NCBI GenBank assembly: GCA_017382615.1
Contig: JAFNZX010000256.1
Location: 1-9,083, forward strand
Direction: 5' to 3'
DNA from: Clostridia bacterium
GTDB lineage: Bacteria > Bacillota > Clostridia > Oscillospirales > CAG-272
DNA: 9,083 nucleotides
Both the position numbers and the translations under genes were made by a program. Shown in pieces: positions 6,621 to 9,083 of this stretch. Each line of letters begins with the position of its first letter. The stretch's first letter is position 1. The notes below the pieces were generated by a model that was not told the origin of the DNA, ran no database searches, and worked only from the letters and a program-made list of their open reading frames with translations.

Positions 6621-6651
6621 TGTATGTGACGCGCATATGTCACGGGAAATA

Positions 6652-7272
6652 TCAACCCAGCAGAACCAGCAGAACGGAGATCAGCAGTGCGAAAATTGCA
6701 TAAGTCTCAACCAGAGCGGCAGAGGTGATTGCTTTACCAACCTGATCGGGACGCTTGGAGAGCAGATTGATACCTGCAACGGCAACTCTTGCCTGCTTGA
6801 GTGCAGAGATCAGACCAACTGCTGCAATGGGCAGTGCTGCCATGAGGTAGTACGCGCCCTGCGCAACGCTCAAAGACAGAATGGCTTCCATGCCACCCTC
6901 GAACAAGCCCGCCTTCATGACGATCAGGAACGCGATAACCAGACCGTAAATACCCTGGGTCATGGGAAGAGCCATGAGCACGAAGCACTTACCGAACAGA
7001 TTGGGGTTCTCGGAAAGGATGCCGGCGGTAGCTTCGCCTGCCATGCCAACGCCCTTAGCAGAGCCGATGCCTGCAAGACCAACAGCCAGTGCTGCACCGA
7101 TAATCGCAAGTGCGCCACCGCTGAAGATCAGAGAGAGCAGCTTGGGAGCCTGCTCGGTTGCACCGATGGTGGTGGTGTCAGTAACAGCCTCGTCAGCAGC
7201 AAATACGCCAACGGTAAGCGCGAGTGCCAAAACGGCAGTCATAATAATAGTCAAAAGGACAGTCTTTTTCAT
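6652..7272 (-). CDS. ntpK: V-type ATPase proteolipid subunit K (rotor ring)
   Basis: This is the 206-residue membrane ring subunit that carries the coupling ion. Residues 1-25 look like a signal peptide: MKK, a hydrophobic core, then GVFA before ADEA as a likely cleavage site. A polar linker (26-44) leads into four transmembrane helices from a duplicated hairpin (about 52-120 and 134-206). The first repeat has GIGSAKGVGMAGEA (68-81), and its second helix has Gln106 instead of Glu. The second repeat keeps the ion-binding Glu189 in ALVETYAIF. Leu102, Thr105, Gln106, Gln160 and Glu189 align with Leu61, Thr64, Gln65, Gln110 and Glu139, the Na+ ligands of E. hirae NtpK; Tyr109 matches Tyr68. That protein is about 156 residues and has no leader. 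AAGGAG lies ten bases before the ATG, 35 bp after ntpI. Confidence 0.96.
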   Translation of the reverse strand: MKKTVLLTIIMTAVLALALTVGVFAADEAVTDTTTIGATEQAPKLLSLIFSGGALAIIGAALAVGLAGIGSAKGVGMAGEATAGILSENPNLFGKCFVLMALPMTQGIYGLVIAFLIVMKAGLFEGGMEAILSLSVAQGAYYLMAALPIAAVGLISALKQARVAVAGINLLSKRPDQVGKAITSAALVETYAIFALLISVLLVLLG

Positions 7273-7307
7273 GATTTTATTTCTCCTTAATTTTTTTCAA
7301 AATAATT

Positions 7308-9083
7308 TTATTGATCGGTATAGCGATCCGAGTCAGCCACGGGCACAAAGCCCTCTCCGCCGTCCTCGAAGAACTTCCCGAAGAACTCCAGATACTGCAA
7401 ACGGCTGGTGTGTACAAACGAGCCCAGCACGTTGAGTGCCATATTGACCGCGTGACCGATCAGCGAAACGGCAAGCAGGATCACGCAGCGCAAGAGAATA
7501 TTGACCACGGCATTGTCAAACATGCCGCCGATAATATCACCGAATACGCTTCCTACCATATTGATTACCTGCGCAATGACCGCAGACGCAAGTCCCAACG
7601 CAAGAATTCTCGAGTAAGACAAAAGATCCGCTGCGTAGTTGATCGCATCGTACAATCCAAGCAAGCCCTTGAAGAATTTCATAATGGGACCCTTGGCAGC
7701 TCTGCCCGCCGTGCAAATGATCATCAGCACGCCCAGCGCGACCATTGCGATGCCTGCAATCTTGTGCAAGAAGAACACGCCCAAGCCGGCAAAGATGATC
7801 AGCCAAGAGCCGATATCAAAAATCGCCGAGAACACCTGCTTGTCCTTGCAAAGCAGCACAAACTTAACGATCATACCCGTAATCAGGTGCACAGCACCGA
7901 TACCCAGCGAGATTGCAAGGAAGGGCATGGGATCGGTCAGAGGATTGAGCGCAAACAGCTTGTCCCCAAGCGAAATCTGCAAGCCGTTGAAGAACGGCAC
8001 GGCAGCCATTGCCGCCTCGGTGGACTCGTAAAGCCCAAACAGATTCATAAGCACGTAAGGCATGTCGCCAAACCAGCCGCCGAAGATCACGCCGCATATC
8101 ACGCACGCAATGCCGCAATAGCCAAACATGTTGAAGGTGCGGCGCATGCCGTCACGCATTTTGATAATGGGTGGGATCAAAAAGCCTCCCAGCACCAAAA
8201 GCGCACCGTAGCCCACGTCGGCAAACATCAAGCCGAAGAGTATGAAATAAAAGATACTCATAATCATGGTGGGGTCGTACGTACCGTACTTGGGATAGGA
8301 ATACATCCCGATGACCCACTCGAAGTTTCGCGCAAACTTATTGTTTTGCAAAAGGATGGGCGGCTCATCGCCCTCTGCGGGCTCTTCAAACTCGAACGCG
8401 CATTCCCTGTCCTGCAGCACCTCGGCGATCTTGTCCGTACGGGCAAGCGGTGCCCAGCCCTCCAGTACTACGCAAGTGCTGGTCTGCGCCAGCTTTTGCT
8501 TGGTGACGGCTGCGGTCAACGCGCTGTTTTCCACGTCCCAAAGTGCCTCAACGTCGTCCTGATTCAAGGCAAGATCAAACAGTGTCTGCTCAAGCAAAGC
8601 AAGCTCAGCTCGCAGCTCGGCAACGCGCTTGGCACAGGCATCGTATTCTGCTCTTGGCAAAGCAGTAAATTCCTTGAGAGACGCCTTAATAAATCCGCGC
8701 TCGACAAGCACGCGCTGCACGGCTGCAGCATCAGACTTGTGGCAGACGAGCGCAACGTATTCTCCATCGTCATCCGAGAACACACCCTCAATTTCTGCAC
8801 AATACTCCGCAAGTGCATCGCGCACGTCCCTGAGCTTGGTCTTGGCAGGCAGCACGCCCAGCAAGATTTCGCAGCTGCGTGTCGCGTCAAGCTCCAGCGG
8901 CAAGCTGTAAGTCAACCACGGTGCTAAGGTATGCATGCGCCCTTCCAGCACCGTAATTTCTGCTGCGCATTCGTGCTTGCGCTGCTTGGTTTCAAGCGTT
9001 TGCTGTACGACCTCGGTTGCCTTGTCGTACCGCTCCGCCATAAATTTTTCAATATCCAGCTGATTTCTGGTTTGTACAAAGCC
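7308..9083 (-). CDS. ntpI: V-type ATPase subunit I (membrane stator, a-subunit), 5' truncated
   Basis: The frame is open to the window edge. Fourteen residues (GFVQTRNQLDIEKF) precede the ATG at 9041, which is therefore internal. The visible 591 residues probably lack about 60-80 N-terminal ones, since the family is near 650. Numbering from the 9041 Met, 1 to about 240 is the cytoplasmic domain, including a coiled coil (128-158) and an IxGW-like VVLEGWAPL (191-199). From about 257 on there are several membrane helices, starting with the conserved FxxxFGLMFADVGYG segment (265-279). LLSYSRILALGLA (473-485) carries Arg478, equivalent to the essential half-channel arginine (yeast Vph1 Arg735). 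SFVHTSRLQYLEFFGKFFEDGG (from 541) is the conserved C-terminal helix, with Arg547 as the second conserved arginine. It is the first visible operon gene, 35 bp before ntpK. Confidence 0.97.
   Translation of the reverse strand, partial: GFVQTRNQLDIEKFMAERYDKATEVVQQTLETKQRKHECAAEITVLEGRMHTLAPWLTYSLPLELDATRSCEILLGVLPAKTKLRDVRDALAEYCAEIEGVFSDDDGEYVALVCHKSDAAAVQRVLVERGFIKASLKEFTALPRAEYDACAKRVAELRAELALLEQTLFDLALNQDDVEALWDVENSALTAAVTKQKLAQTSTCVVLEGWAPLARTDKIAEVLQDRECAFEFEEPAEGDEPPILLQNNKFARNFEWVIGMYSYPKYGTYDPTMIMSIFYFILFGLMFADVGYGALLVLGGFLIPPIIKMRDGMRRTFNMFGYCGIACVICGVIFGGWFGDMPYVLMNLFGLYESTEAAMAAVPFFNGLQISLGDKLFALNPLTDPMPFLAISLGIGAVHLITGMIVKFVLLCKDKQVFSAIFDIGSWLIIFAGLGVFFLHKIAGIAMVALGVLMIICTAGRAAKGPIMKFFKGLLGLYDAINYAADLLSYSRILALGLASAVIAQVINMVGSVFGDIIGGMFDNAVVNILLRCVILLAVSLIGHAVNMALNVLGSFVHTSRLQYLEFFGKFFEDGGEGFVPVADSDRYTDQ

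Noticed and set aside
6625..6644. TGTGA...TCAC as a CRP-like site
   Set aside because: The half-sites are ten bases apart instead of six, the site lies inside an operon far from any promoter, and the second half lacks the final A.
7311..8927. A 538-codon open frame on the plus strand opposite ntpI
   Set aside because: It mirrors ntpI; the His/Gln/Arg-rich product lacks membrane segments or any recognised domain, and no ribosome site precedes it.
9039..9041. ATG at 9041 as the ntpI start
   Set aside because: The same frame is open through 14 more codons to the window edge with plausible coiled-coil residues, there is no good ribosome site, and the protein would be too short at its N-terminus for the family.

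Overview
The window holds most of a bacterial V/A-type (V-type) ATPase operon. Everything with a recognisable product is on the minus strand, so transcription runs from the right edge to the left. In transcription order the genes are ntpI (5' end cut off at base 9083), ntpK, ntpE, ntpC, ntpF, ntpA, ntpB and ntpD, followed by a rho-independent terminator at about 474-502. This is the I-K-E-C-F-A-B-D order of the Enterococcus hirae Na+-ATPase (where the F-type stalk subunit is called NtpG) and of many Clostridia. The small peripheral-stalk subunit G/H and the operon promoter would lie beyond the right edge.

The protein sequences, AGGAGG-type ribosome binding sites, a roughly balanced base composition (judged by eye, not computed) and a GTAGGGGCG-type palindromic repeat inside the operon point to a clostridial Firmicute, perhaps a gut Ruminococcaceae/Oscillospiraceae-like organism. 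That placement is inference.

How the genes work together: NtpA3B3 form the catalytic head. NtpD and NtpF form the central rotor stalk. NtpC couples the stalk to the membrane ring of NtpK proteolipids. NtpI is the membrane stator carrying the essential arginine. NtpE, with the unseen G/H subunit, forms the peripheral stalk. NtpK is a four-helix duplicated proteolipid of the 16-kDa type. It keeps the residues that bind Na+ in E. hirae NtpK, so a Na+-coupled enzyme is the best guess. Unlike E. hirae NtpK, it starts with what looks like a cleavable signal peptide.

Region by region: 1-166 is the start of an unrelated minus-strand membrane protein of unknown function, with its own sigma-A-type promoter at 243-272. 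Bases 167-521 have no large gene. They hold that promoter, a 22-codon minus-strand reading frame with a perfect Shine-Dalgarno sequence (297-365) that overlaps a perfect 9-bp inverted repeat (301-321), a pair of TTAGTTA direct repeats (422-439), and the operon terminator. Bases 522-9083 are the ATPase operon. Gaps in it are short except for 160 bp between ntpB and ntpD, where a 74-bp palindromic element (1252-1325) sits inside the transcribed region.

No mobile-element genes, CRISPR arrays, tRNAs or rRNAs were seen. The core operon is a known system. The less ordinary items are the palindrome inside the operon, the short leader-like reading frame with competing pairings, and the signal-peptide-bearing NtpK.
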